NCBI RefSeq assembly: GCF_016801865.2
Contig: NC_068938.1
Location: 190,260,476-190,324,475, forward strand
Reading direction: 5' to 3'
Length of the DNA: 64,000 nucleotides
From: Culex pipiens pallens
Taxonomy: Eukaryota; Arthropoda; Insecta; Diptera; Culicidae
The notes under the pieces were generated by a model. That model worked only from the letters and a program-made list of their open reading frames with translations. It was not told the origin of the DNA and ran no database searches. How positions within the stretch are numbered: position 1 is the first letter of the stretch; every line of letters starts with the position of its first letter. Below, one piece after another: positions 40,441-51,088 of the stretch. A program made the position numbers and the translations under genes.

Positions 40441-42306
40441 GTTATCACTTAGTTTTGCTCAGATGGGCTTAGAGTGCATTTTAAATTTGAAATATTAATT
40501 CATAATGCATGAATTAACATAATTTTACGATTTTGCTTCTTACTTAATTTTTTATTTAATATTTTTATAGGATGAGATGTTGCATGATATTCAAATTGTG
40601 AAATATCTGTTTTTATGATAGAAGCCTTTTTGAAATGCGAAAGCATGATTTTAAAATTTTGAAAGTATAGGAGTTGAAAGAACACCTAATTTCACAACAT
40701 ATTCCAGACTAGACTATCTTAAGTCCGAACAAAAATTCCTTATCTGTTCTGTTTTCTTTTTTTTGAGTCTCAAATAAGCTTTTAGATAACCATTGAGTCC
40801 AATTGACCATAATTTTTATTTTTGTTTATTTGAGAGTTTCAAAAACCCTCAAAAAACAACCCTCAAAAAACAACCCCAGAGATTGAAAAGGCCCTATAAG
40901 CTTTTGTGTTTCATATGTTTATAGGACCTAATTAAAAAAAACTCTGGAAATAAATAGCTAAGTTTAAAATACTTGTAAGAATTTTTCGTAACTTTTCTAT
41001 CATAAAATATTTCGCAATATAAAAATAATCGAAAATCTTATGGTGCACTTTATCGAAATTGTTGATCAAAAATGTTCTGAGGATTCTGTAAACGGATCAC
41101 ATTTTACAGAATCTACAGGAAAGGAAAGATGCTTGGACATACCGAACCAAACGCTTCGAAGCAAAAAACGTTTTTTCCTCTGAAAAAAAAAAACATATTA
41201 CAAAAAGTTATAATTTAAAAAATAAATATATTTTAATTTTGAAGAGTCTAATTCAGTATCAGAATCCGGGGTAATATTGACAGGCTAAAGATATTTTTTT
41301 TAAAATGAGAAGAAAAAAAATACTCAAAATTAATTGAATCGATTAAGAGGTAAATATACTATTATTTCGGAAAAATGGATAATACGGATTGCTGTAAGAA
41401 TGAATTTGCTCAATTAAATGAGTTCTAATCGAAAACGGATAAGACTGAATTTTTTTCTTGGACAAAATTTGACAAGAGTAGATAAAATTGATTCTGATTT
41501 ATTTTTTATAAAATTAAAAATATCTTAAAATTCAAAGGTTAAAGTTAATATAAGTATTTTGAATTTTTAGCACAGTTATAATTGTTTTATTTGTTTAACT
41601 TTATCTAGATTTTTTGAATAATCAATACACTAAAATAAACAAATTCCGATTCAATTATGATTTTTCAAATGTTTCATGCTGTTTTTGAATTTTGGTTCAC
41701 ATGAAATTATAAACAAATTAACACAATATTTAACCAAATATGTAGAAAAAACTGCGATTGAAAAAGACACCTGGAAACCAAAATAAAAATATTTGATGTA
41801 TCTTTTTTCGAAACACCATTGAACAAAAAATTTGTTTGAATTTTGTGCAATATATTTGAAATCATGTATTGGAGATGTTTTTAAAAAAAAATATTTCTTG
41901 AAATTGTATTAATTCCAATAACATAGGAAGGACTAAGTTTATTCCATACTTAAAATTGAATAAAATAAAAAAAACTAAAAATTTTAAAAATTTTGAAAAG
42001 CGCATAATGAAAATAATTTTTGTTTTTAATGTAATTTTGTATTATATTATCAAAATTTGGTAGATTGAAGAGAGTTTCTAAAAAATGTTCAAAACTGCCA
42101 AGGATGGTATTTAAGTAATATGCATTGAGTATTGATGCATTTCAAATCTAGTTATTTTGTACATTTCATTTTTTGTGACATTTTTTTGGTGAAAAAGAAA
42201 CAGTTAAAATGTTCAAGGAAATTCTGGGACATAATAAATAATTAACATTAACAATTTAAATTTTATTTGGTTTCTTTTGTTTTTGTATTTTTGATCAAAT
42301 AGAGCT
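40441..42306. other. Very AT-rich stretch, no feature
   Basis: About 1.9 kb with long A and T runs, no credible open frame and no copy elsewhere in the window. Confidence 0.5.
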
Positions 42307-42756
42307 TCCCGAGCAGTCGGAAATGACGTGGGAATAACATTTTTTGATATCTGAAAATACTGGGTCAATAACATTTTATGTTATTTATAACAAGATTTGT
42401 TATTCGTTATTATGTTTTTTTTTGTTATTGGATTGTTATTGTAATAACAGACAAATAACAGTTTAAGTTATTCTTCAAACAAATCTTTGTTATTATTTTT
42501 TGTTATTTTAACAACTAATCCGATCATCCCAATAACATTTGGAGATATTCTTCCATAACAAAATTTGTTATACCAAAGTTGTTTTTGCTTTCAACCAATA
42601 TCAGACCAATAACAAATTTTGTTATGATAACATAAACTTTTATTCAACCCTTATACAAAAATGGATTTTTCAACAAGATTCAATAACACTTTCTGTTATA
42701 TCAACAGTATTTGTTATTGAAATGGCATGAATTTTGTTATAAGCGTCTGCCCGGGT
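42307..42756. mobile_element. Element rich in AATAACA and TGTTATT palindromes
   Basis: Ends CCCGAGCAGTCG and CGTCTGCCCGGG are imperfect inverted repeats. The interior holds about twenty AATAACA or TGTTATT heptamers in both orientations, several fused into perfect short palindromes such as AACAAATTTTGTTAT. No coding capacity. Confidence 0.7.
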
Positions 42757-42851
42757 TAAAATGTATTTTTTACAGATTTTGAATTTTGAGATCACAATCC
42801 AAAGTAAACACAACACTTGATGAAAAACAATATTTTCAAAAATGTATTCAT

Positions 42852-43014
42852 ACAGTCAAGACTCGATTATCCAAGGGTCATGTAAAAATTTTACTTCGGA
42901 TAATCGGATCACAAAAAAATAAATTTTTCGTTGCCTTATTTTTGATTGTCATGCCATGTAAATATTTCACTTCGGATAATCAAAACTTCGGATTCTTGAA
43001 TCTGCACTGTATTT
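42852..43014. mobile_element. pogo-like MITE, copy 1
   Basis: Ends ACAGTCAAGACTCGATTATC and GCACTGT, flanked by TA. The motif TTCGGATAATC occurs inside several times. The CAGT plus CGATTATCC start and the TA target are typical of pogo/Tigger-type Tc1-mariner relatives. Confidence 0.75.
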
Positions 43015-43198
43015 AGAAATTTTTTATCTATAGCATGACTGTTACAATGCATAAAGCAATTTATGATACAATTTGCTAAAACAATAAAGTTATGCTTAAA
43101 ATGAGAAAACTATGTTTGCTGCTCTTTTTAAAAATATTTTACTACCCTAAATTACAAAAACAAGAGCTAATAAAAATCGTTAACATGAGATAATGAAT

Positions 43199-43523
43199 AC
43201 AGTCAAGACTCGATTATCCGAAAGCATTGCAAAACTTCACATCGGATAATAAAATTACGAAACAAAAAAAAAACGATGTCTTATTTTTGATTGTAGAGCT
43301 GATTTAGAATATTTTAATCCAAGATGGCGGTCAAAATGACGGTGATGCAATATTGGAAAATGCATTTTGTAATTTATTAGGCAATCAACCACTCAAATTT
43401 GACATAATGGGACGTTAAACTCGAATTGGATTTAAAAAGTAAGAAAATAAAAAATAAAAAAAGTTTCATGATTCGATTATTCGAAGTTCCAAACAAACCT
43501 TCGGATAATCGAGTATGGACTAT
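43199..43523. mobile_element. pogo-like MITE, copy 2
   Basis: Starts ACAGTCAAGACTCGATTATC and ends with TTCGGATAATCGAGTATGG followed by ACTAT. The interior phrase CCAAGATGGCGGTCAAAAT is shared with 45340-45370 and 63935-63955. No coding capacity. Confidence 0.75.
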
Positions 43524-43723
43524 TCATGAAACCAGAGCAGTTTTATTTTTCGTTGATTAAAAGTTGCTCAAAGTTACCTTCTGAATACGCAAAAATAAGA
43601 AAATTGAAAAAATCTTGGACGTAAAATGTTAAAATGCTTATGAATTTAAAAAAAAATCATGTAAAAAAATAATAAAAAAATCATTTGAATGATTATCTTT
43701 ATTGAAGCCATCCCTGAACTGAT

Positions 43724-43943
43724 CAACTCACGCGAGCAAAAAAGCACGTGTTACGATCGTCGCGAGATCTCCGATCATCACTCTCTCACATTGTTCTCTC
43801 TCTTCACTCACGCGCGCTCCACTCAGAGAGAGAGAGCGCCGGCGGTCCCCCCAATCGCTGAGTGAGCTCCCCAAATGGATGGCTCCAGCTCCCCGGCTCG
43901 CTTGCGATGATCTTCCAGCCAGTTTGCCTGTTCAGTCAGTCAG
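43724..43943 (+). promoter_or_regulatory. CpG- and GA-rich region upstream of the candidate promoter
   Basis: Directly upstream of the initiator at 43944. Contains AGAGAGAGAGAGCGCC at 43827-43842, a possible GAGA-factor site, and dense CACTCACGCGCGC. It differs strongly from the AT-rich flanks. Confidence 0.45.
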
Positions 43944-43978
43944 TCAGTCGGTGTCTGTGAATTTAGCCGTGCGGACTC
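43944..43978 (+). promoter_or_regulatory. Candidate core promoter: initiator plus DPE
   Basis: TCAGTC at 43944-43949 matches the arthropod initiator; taking its A (43946) as +1, GGACTC falls exactly at +28 to +33 and agrees with the first four positions of the DPE consensus. No TATA box precedes it. Three more CAGTC units stand just upstream in a CAGT repeat, so the start may be one of several. The gene it would serve has no recognised exon in the window. Confidence 0.5.
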
Positions 43979-45139
43979 CGTTTTGCGTGTGAGCGCTTTC
44001 GCTATTCGTGTCTTCAGTGTGTGTTTATGTTTTGTTCTTGTTTTTTGTTGCGGTTGTATTTTGAGTGTGCGTTTGCGTGACAAAGGCAAGTGTTGATAGT
44101 TGCCAAAAAATAGCGTTTGGTTGCTTTAAAAACCTACATCAAAAGCAAATAAGTTTTGCTGTAAATTTATTTAATCGTCTTCAAATTGTAATTAGCTTGA
44201 AAAATGCTATAATATTGCAAAATAAAAAGAAGAGACACCAGGAAAAAAAACTATCCAGAGCAAAACCGTGTTAATCTAAGTGGAAATTAGTGTAAAACAT
44301 CACGCAAAGCGTCGTTACATGAAAACTTATGTAAATTTACCTGTCGGCGTGTGTGTGTGTTCGTTTGCTTTCGCTGGAATTTGCACAGTGCGTGTGTGCC
44401 ACCTCTTCCCGCGGCTCTTCGGGCACACACACTCAAATATTGGCGTGTTTGATGTGCTCTGGATATCGCAGGGGCTGCCGATGCAGAAGCCGATGAGGAG
44501 TCCCCGATGGCTGATAACCATCGATGAAAGCAGCACCACCATTGGGGAATGCACTTCGGGACTGTTTCTGTGTGTGAGAGAAAATTGCATGCATGCCTGA
44601 AGAGAACGACCACCACCAGCATCATAATTTCATTCGGGAAGTGTGCTAATTTTTCCGATCGAAAGGCTTTTCGGCTGATAATGCTAAAGAGAAGCAAAAA
44701 AGATAAAAAAGGAGAAAAGAGAGAGAGAGGAAGAAATGTGGTGCAATTTAATTTAACTTTGGTGCGGTGAAAAGAGTAGATGAGACAAAAAATGGTTCGA
44801 AATGGTTTTGGACGATAAAAAAATGAGCCAAACGCGTTGATCGTCGTCAGATCGGTGGCGACGACGGAGTGAATCGGGAATGAGGTGATGACGTGAACGT
44901 GAGCGTGAGCGTGGTGAGGTTTCTGGTGCAGAAAAGTGTTGCAAACCGAGGCGTTCAGTAAGGCGATCGAAAGATAAGAAAGATTGAATGATTGACATCG
45001 GAGAGTTGACGCGAGGTTGTAAATTTTGGAGACTCGGTTCGGTCTGTTTTTTTGAAAATAATGAATTTTAAACAAATACACTTTTTCTGAGTAGTCAAGT
45101 TATCATTTTGTCCGATTAATTTGAGTTTTTTAAGGCTTG
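43979..45139 (+). other. Possible long 5' leader of an unidentified gene
   Basis: Downstream of the initiator the sequence stays mixed in composition to about 45020, with GT-rich tracts. A 106-codon + frame (44280-44600) and a 264-codon minus frame (44287-45081) are open but show no domain and rest partly on simple repeats. I interpret the stretch as an untranslated leader and first intron. Confidence 0.3.
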
Positions 45140-45408
45140 CACAGATAAAGTCAATTACTGCAATCGTGATTATGCGAGGGATTGTATGGGACTTCGGATA
45201 ATCAAATCGCGACCAAAATATTTTTTTCGTTTTTTCTTTTTCTTGTTTGGAACATCTTATTCGAGTTCTGCGACCCCATTTTAATGAAATATGAATAGTC
45301 TATAACCTATTAAATATTAAAATGCATTTTTTCAATATTTTGTCACCGCCATATTGGCAGCCATCTTGGATTTAAACAAATTAAATCATTTTAGCGTAGT
45401 TTAGGGGT

Positions 45409-45777
45409 CACAGCTAAAAAAGTAGTAATCCAGCTGAGTGTAAAAGGCCTGGGTGTAAAATAAATATTGCAGTATTTTATGCAATTTTATGTGATTTTAC
45501 ACTCTTAAATATGTAGCCCATCAGTATGGGAAACCTACTTGACCGAAATGTCAAGCTCATATATGCGTTTATCCTTACAGCTTTCAATCGGTCTGATAGC
45601 CGAGTGGGCTAAGGCGCCAGTCCTTACTGTTGGTGCTGGGTTTGAATCCCGTCGGTTGCAACTTTTTTTTTGTGTTTGCAAAAATTGAACATGCAGTGTG
45701 TAATATTAAGTGTTTATTTTGACGAAGGTGATGTGCATGCTTTTGCATGCGATTTTACCATCAGATTTTTTGCTGTG
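45409..45777. mobile_element. TIR element containing a tRNA-like segment, copy 1
   Basis: Ends CACAGCTAAAAAA and TTTTTTGCTGTG are inverted repeats. The interior includes ATATGTAGCCCATCAG, AACCTACTTGA and a tRNA-like segment at 45590-45662. The copy at 52457-52709 shares these parts in reverse. Insertion is proven by the uninterrupted host sequence at 5610-5640. The target duplication (GGTCA on both sides) is imperfect. Confidence 0.75.
45590..45662 (+). tRNA. tRNA-like segment within a TIR element
   Basis: Shows an A box (TAGCCGAGTGG) and a B box (GGTTTGAATCC) at tRNA spacing, followed by a run of nine T, the RNA polymerase III terminator. The acceptor stem does not pair, so it is not a working tRNA. 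It looks like a Ser/Leu-type tRNA relic or a SINE head. Confidence 0.5.
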
Positions 45778-45901
45778 GTCATACTTAAGCTCAACAATAA
45801 AAAATGAGACAACGATTTTTTTCATGATTCCATTATCCAAAGTTTCGATTATCCGAATTGACATTTTTCCGAGGCATTCGGATAATCGAGTCTGGACTGT
45901 A

Positions 45902-46315
45902 TTCACGATTTCAGGAGTGATTTTTCTGTGTGGTTGAAATGTACAATTTTATTAGATTTCAAAAATAATAGGTATTTTTTAGTTCAATATTTGGTTCTGT
46001 TTCATTTCACAGGATTCCATTCCCAGCATTCAATTCCCCAGAATTCCAATAAACCAGAATTAACCATTTCCTATGTTATGGAAAGTTTTACGAGCTTTTT
46101 AGTTAAACTATAATTGAGACTAAAAAGCAAGTCTTACAGTTAAAAATTACCACAAAAAACAGGGCAAAACGCCTCTTTTTCCACCATTTTAATAAAAAAT
46201 AATAATAAATAACGTAAAAATTTCTGGAAATTTGATTTAATTTTTTTGATGTTTTTAAAATTTAACGAAAATTTAACCATTCTGAATGGTAAAGGGGATG
46301 GCGTCTATAAATTCA
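45902..46315. other. AT-rich spacer before the gap
   Basis: Contains AGGATTCCATTCCCAGC and TTCAATTCCCCAG similar short phrases (46012-46040). No gene. Confidence 0.35.
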
Positions 46316-46415
46316 NNNNNNNNNNNNNNNNNNNNNNNNNNNNNNNNNNNNNNNNNNNNNNNNNNNNNNNNNNNNNNNNNNNNNNNNNNNNNNNNNNNNN
46401 NNNNNNNNNNNNNNN
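46316..46415. other. Assembly gap (100 N)
   Basis: Exactly 100 N, the conventional placeholder for a gap of unknown size. Features across it cannot be judged. Confidence 1.
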
Positions 46416-47359
46416 GGTGGGGAGGTGTAATTTTTATAGTACCTTTTGATTATCGTTGGGGTTTTGAAAAATTGCTGACACATGCACATGATGAACACCA
46501 TCTGCAGATTTTTCTGAACGATTCTATAAAACAATTTCCATGAATTTCATTAAAATTTGATAAATACAAAAATACTATCAATTAAAAATACAATTATCTA
46601 AGTAGGCAGTTTTCATCACATTATTTACAATGTGATTGATTCGAAAACTTTAGAAAATCAAATGGTGGCAGCAGAGTCGCCGACTTTGGGAGGCACGGCA
46701 CTTTTAGTCTCCCACCCTTAAAATAGGCGATAAGGCGATGAAATTTTTAAACAAAATCGTTTACAATTTACTGATTTTCGAAGAAAATGTTTTCAAAATC
46801 AACAACATTGTTTTAGATTTTAAGAGATATTGTCAACAAAGATTTGACGGATTCGCTCACAAGATTACTATTCGTGCATTGTGCATCAGCATGAAATTTC
46901 AGTTTATTGGCACTGCTTGGTGTCAAAAATTTAACGAAAAATGCAATTCTTTTAAAATAGTAAAAAAATACAAGTGAAATGATTGAAAAAAAAGTTATCT
47001 GCCTTTTTCGATTTTTGATTGAAATTAGAAAAAAAAATTATAAAATTAACAGAACCCTTCAAAATTTGCCGAAAATATCAGAGGGTCAAAGTATCAAATT
47101 ATTAGGAAAAAATCAAAGGTTGCTAACTATCCAGATACATTCTACAACGTTTATTTTTGCACTTTAATGCTTTTTGCAATTTTGATTTTTGAGACCACAG
47201 AAACGGATAAAGACGTGCAACAATAGGAGATTTTTCATGAATTCATTTTATTTTTTGCAAATTTTTGGTAGAAGCATAATTGTCACAAAAAAGTACAACT
47301 TTCAGCAAGAAGCATAAATTATTTATGTTTTTGAGATTTTTTTTTTTTTTGCATTATAG
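46416..47359. other. AT-rich intergenic sequence
   Basis: One GC-richer patch (46660-46720) with GCAGCAGAGTCGCCGACTTT. No credible open frame and no repeat shared with the window. Confidence 0.35.
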
Positions 47360-47478
47360 AGTACCGTCATCAGGGGTGACGTTGGGTCTGGGGGTAAAAT
47401 TGGGTCATACAAATTTTAGCATTTTTGTATGACCCAATCTCACCACTCAGACCCAATGTTATCTCTGATGACGGTACT
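47360..47478. mobile_element. MITE with AGTACCGTCATC ends
   Basis: A 119-base near-palindrome: ends AGTACCGTCATCAG and its near-complement TGATGACGGTACT, with inner inverted blocks GTTGGGTCT/AGACCCAAT and TTGGGTCATACAAA/TTTGTATGACCCAA. No coding capacity. Confidence 0.85.
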
Positions 47479-47716
47479 TGATAAATACAATAAACGTTTT
47501 AGTATCTTTAAATACATTAACTTTGTGGGAAATCTTGAAATTAATTCATTGAACATATATTGAGCAATTCTTTAAAAAAAACTTTTCGTGGGACTGTACA
47601 CTGATCTTTCATGATAATTTAAAATGTTTTCAAAGGAGTTCTTTAATTTTCATTAAAATTTTGAAGTTTTCGGAAAAAATATTTATATAAATATTTTCTT
47701 TTTATGGATAAACAAT

Positions 47717-47960
47717 TAGGGGAACAGCATCTAATTCCAGCGTGCCTCTAATGTTGGCAGGTCAGAACTTTGACATTCAATTAAAGCTACTTAAAAGAGT
47801 TTTCAACTGAACTCGAGTGATAAATAGCTCAATAAGAAGTGAGCAAGCAAGTTTCTATCAAAAGTTTTGCAAAATTAGTTGTTTTAATAGTGAAAATCAG
47901 CAAATTGGATGGAGTTAGGAGCGAGTGCTTAACCTGCCAAACATACGAGAATTTCCCCTA
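47717..47960. repeat. Dispersed element, copy B (TAGGGGAA ends)
   Basis: Second copy of 36770-36979, slightly longer, with clearer ends TAGGGGAA and TTTCCCCTA. Confidence 0.75.
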
Positions 47961-48639
47961 TATTACAATAATCTTTCTTCAAAAAAACTCTACTCAAATT
48001 TTTAAAAAATTAAATGGCTAGAAAAAATATTTCAAAGATCATATAAAAATAATTTAATTTAATTTATTGAATTTTATATTTGTTTTTCTAATTTGCCTAC
48101 TTTATATCGGTTTGGCGATATTTGTTCGTTTAGCATCGGGCATCTAATGTTCGTTTACAGCTTTGGAAAGTCGTTAAATTTAGTAATAATGTAAACTTTT
48201 GCAATTTAGTAGTGAGAATTTAGAAAATTTGAGGGAATTCAAGTCTTTAACCTGATAAACAAACAAGAATATCTCAAATAAACTTTCTTTATTCACATCT
48301 TATTTTTTTATTGCATGCAAAAAATCGTGTTAGACGAGTAACTCTAAGTTTTAAAAACTCCACCCCAAATCGGAAATTATGAGAATCAACCGTACCCCCC
48401 AACATTTTGAACTAGTCGGCGCCACTGGGTGAAAGAAGATTGAAACAATAATAGTGGGAGCATTATTATGTAAAAAATTACTTATTAAAAAAACATTCTA
48501 AGATTGAAATAACTTTCCGTAATTGAAAGACGCATCTTTTGGTTTTGGTTTGGATTTTCCCCGTTTTCGTCATTATCCGTTTTTGCAGCGAAACACAGTT
48601 TTAATTAAAAAAATCATAGCTCGAAATTCTGTAAATGAG
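47961..48639. other. AT-rich spacer, no gene
   Basis: No feature recognised; short frames only. Confidence 0.4.
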
Positions 48640-50640
48640 ACTTCACCATTGTGAGATATGAGCAACTCTCTACGAAATCGGCCGATTTCGACCATTTTTA
48701 TTTTTTGTATTTTTTTATTTGACTTAAACTTTGTGGGGGCCTTCCCTATGACCAAATAAACTATTTTGCGTCATTGGTTCACCCATACAAGTCTCCATAC
48801 AATTTTGGCTGCTGTCCATACAAAAATGGTATGTAAATATTCAATCACCTGTAACTTTTGAGTGTCTTCGGCAAAGTTGTAGGTATTGTTAAGGACTTTT
48901 GAGAAGAAATAGGTACATGGAAAAAAATTGTATTTTTTTTCTCAACTTTTTTAGCACTGAAACTCAATTTCCCAAAATACGTATTTTTTGATTTTCGAGA
49001 TTTTTTGATATGTTTTAGGGGACAAAAATCCGTAACTTTTGAGCTATAGAGAAACAAGTTTCATGCAAAAACAAGTTTGACATTACTTTTTAATGCAAAA
49101 TTGAATTTGCAATCGAAAAGTACTTTACAGATTTTTTTGATAAAGGGCTCCGTTTTCAAGATATAGCCACCGAAAGTTTGATTTTAGCGAAATATTTGCA
49201 GTTTTTCAATTTTTAAAAATAGTGACCATGAGTGACTATTTCTAATTTCTTTTTTAAAGTTCAGAAAATTTGCTATAAAATTGTCTAAGAGGCATTGAAG
49301 ATTGGACCTCTGGTTGCTGAAATACAGCGGCATAAAGAAAAAGAAACACGAAAATTGAAGTTTTCTAAGTCTCACCAAAACAACCCACCATTTTCTAATG
49401 ACGATATCTCAGCAACTAATGGTCCGATTTTCAATGTTAATACATGAAACATTCGTGAAATTTTTCGATCTTTTTGAAAAAAATATTTTGAATTTTTTTA
49501 AATATAGACTAGAATTATAAATGGGCGTAATATTCAATATTACGCCCTTTTGAAATGTTAGTCTTGATTTTAATTTTTTTTTTATTTTTTTTTCGAAAAG
49601 ATCGGAAAATTTCACGAATGTTTCATAATTTAACATTGAAAATCGGACCATTAATTGCTGAGATATCGTCATTAGAAAATGGTTGGTTATTTTGATGAGA
49701 ATACACGGAGAAAAAAGAGTTCCCAAAATCGTGAACAAGCGTTCATGAAAATGGGAACCACGAACAAAGTGTTCAAATTTCATGGTACGTTTTTAAAAAT
49801 CGTACCATGGAATTTGAACACTTTGTTCGAGGTTCTCATTTTCATGAACGCTTGTTCATGATTTTGGGAACTCTTTTTTCTCCGTGTAAGAAAACTTCAA
49901 TTTTCGTGTTTCTTTTTCTTAAAGCGGCTCTATCTCAGCAACCCGAGGTCCAATTTTCAATGTCTCTAAGACAATTTTATAGCAAATTTTCTGAACTTTA
50001 TCAAAAAAATATTTTTAGAAATGGTCACTCATGTTCACTATTTTTAAAAATTGAAAAACTGCAAATATTTCGCTAAAATCAAACTTTCGGTGGCTATATC
50101 TTGAAAACGGAGCCCTTAATCAAAAAATCTGTAAAGTACTTTTCGATTGCAAATTCAATTTTGCATTAAAAAATAATGTCAAACTTGTTTTTGCATGAAA
50201 CTTCAATTTTTTCAAAAAATCACTATTTTTTCAAAAATTCATAACTCGGCGGCCGATTTTTTGACCACATTTCTCTATGGCTCAAAAGTTGCGGATTTTT
50301 GTCCCCTAAAACATATAAAAAAATTTCGAAAATCAAAAAATATGTATTTTGGGAAATTGAGTTTTAGTGCTAAAAAAGTTGAGAAAATAATATGCAATTT
50401 TTTTCCGTGTACCTACTTTTTCTCAAAAGTCCTCAACAATACCTACAACTTTGCCGAAGACACCAAATTGATCAGAAAATTCACTCAAAAGTTACAGCTG
50501 TTTGAATATTTACATACCATTTTTGTATGGACAGCTGCCAAAATTGTATGGAGACTTGTATGGGTGAACCAATGACAAAAAATAGCATATTTGGTCATTG
50601 GGAAGGCCCCCACAAAGTTTGAGCCAAATCAAAAAATACA
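48640..50640. mobile_element. Large foldback element (about 2 kb)
   Basis: The left half (about 48650-49520) is inverted in the right half (about 49540-50640), sharing for example CATTGGTTCACCC/GGGTGAACCAATG, the GTTGTAGGTATTGTTGAGGA-like block and the CTTTCGGTGGCTATA block. The centre near 49520-49545 is itself a palindrome (GGGCGTAATA and TATTACGCCC). The right arm is interrupted by the MITE at 49702-49888. Open frames on both strands are mirror images of the arms, not genes. Confidence 0.8.
49702..49888. mobile_element. Palindromic MITE inserted in the foldback element
   Basis: Ends TACACGGAGAAAAAAGAG and its exact complement, with arms of about 88 bases and a short centre. The left arm of the host foldback (49340-49385) preserves the empty site. 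Comparison indicates insertion at a TA dinucleotide. Confidence 0.9.
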
Positions 50641-50942
50641 AATAAAATCCAATTCCGGCGAAGGTCTTCCTAAGGGACAAAAAAGAACGGGTCTGATTAT
50701 TTCAGCAAAGGAACCCCCAGTCCACTTTTTTTAAATCATGTTGTTTTCGTGGGGTATTGCTGTAAGAAATTACGTATTTTTGGAATTCAAGTTTTATTGA
50801 TAAAACCAAATTAAAAGTCAAGTATTTAACAAAACTCAGTTTTAAATTGTTGTCATCTTCAACATATCCAAAGTTCGAAAATTGATATTTAGCGCAATTT
50901 TTTTGTGTGAAAAGGTCGAATTTGAAAAAAGGGTAATTTTCT

Positions 50943-51088
50943 TACACTGAAATAAAAAAATAGTACCAAATTTGTTCATTCTAGGATTTCGCCTCTTTTC
51001 CTTGTTTAGTAATCGGGTTTTTTGGATTACTTAATAAACAAAATTCCTAGAATTTAGGAATTTGGGACTTTTATTTTTTTTCAGTGTA
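50943..51088. mobile_element. MITE with CACTGAAATAAAAA ends, TA flanks
   Basis: Begins TACACTGAAATAAAAA and ends TTTTATTTTTTTTCAGTGTA. An inner pair AATTTGTTCATTCTAGGA/TCCTAGAATTTAGG-like is also inverted. About 146 bases, no coding capacity. Confidence 0.8.

Larger units (their letters stand above)
45140..45901. mobile_element. pogo-like element split by another element
   Basis: The right end GGATAATCGAGTCTGGACTGT (without the last base a 20-mer) matches the other pogo-like copies in inverse orientation. The left end is degenerate near 45141. The interior phrase TAGCGTAGTTTAGGGGTCA is separated from ACTTAAGCTCAACAAT by the insertion at 45409-45777; the two are contiguous at 5610-5640. Confidence 0.7.

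Noticed and set aside
44287..45081. 264-codon minus-strand frame
   Set aside because: Low-complexity His, Ser, Thr and Leu-rich product arising from GT- and CT-rich sequence; no domain; the plus strand carries a better-supported promoter.
49409..50575. Open frames of 89-126 codons in the 48640-50640 element
   Set aside because: They mirror each other because they lie in inverted arms, and similar frames recur at 26110 and 32452 in copies of the same repeat.
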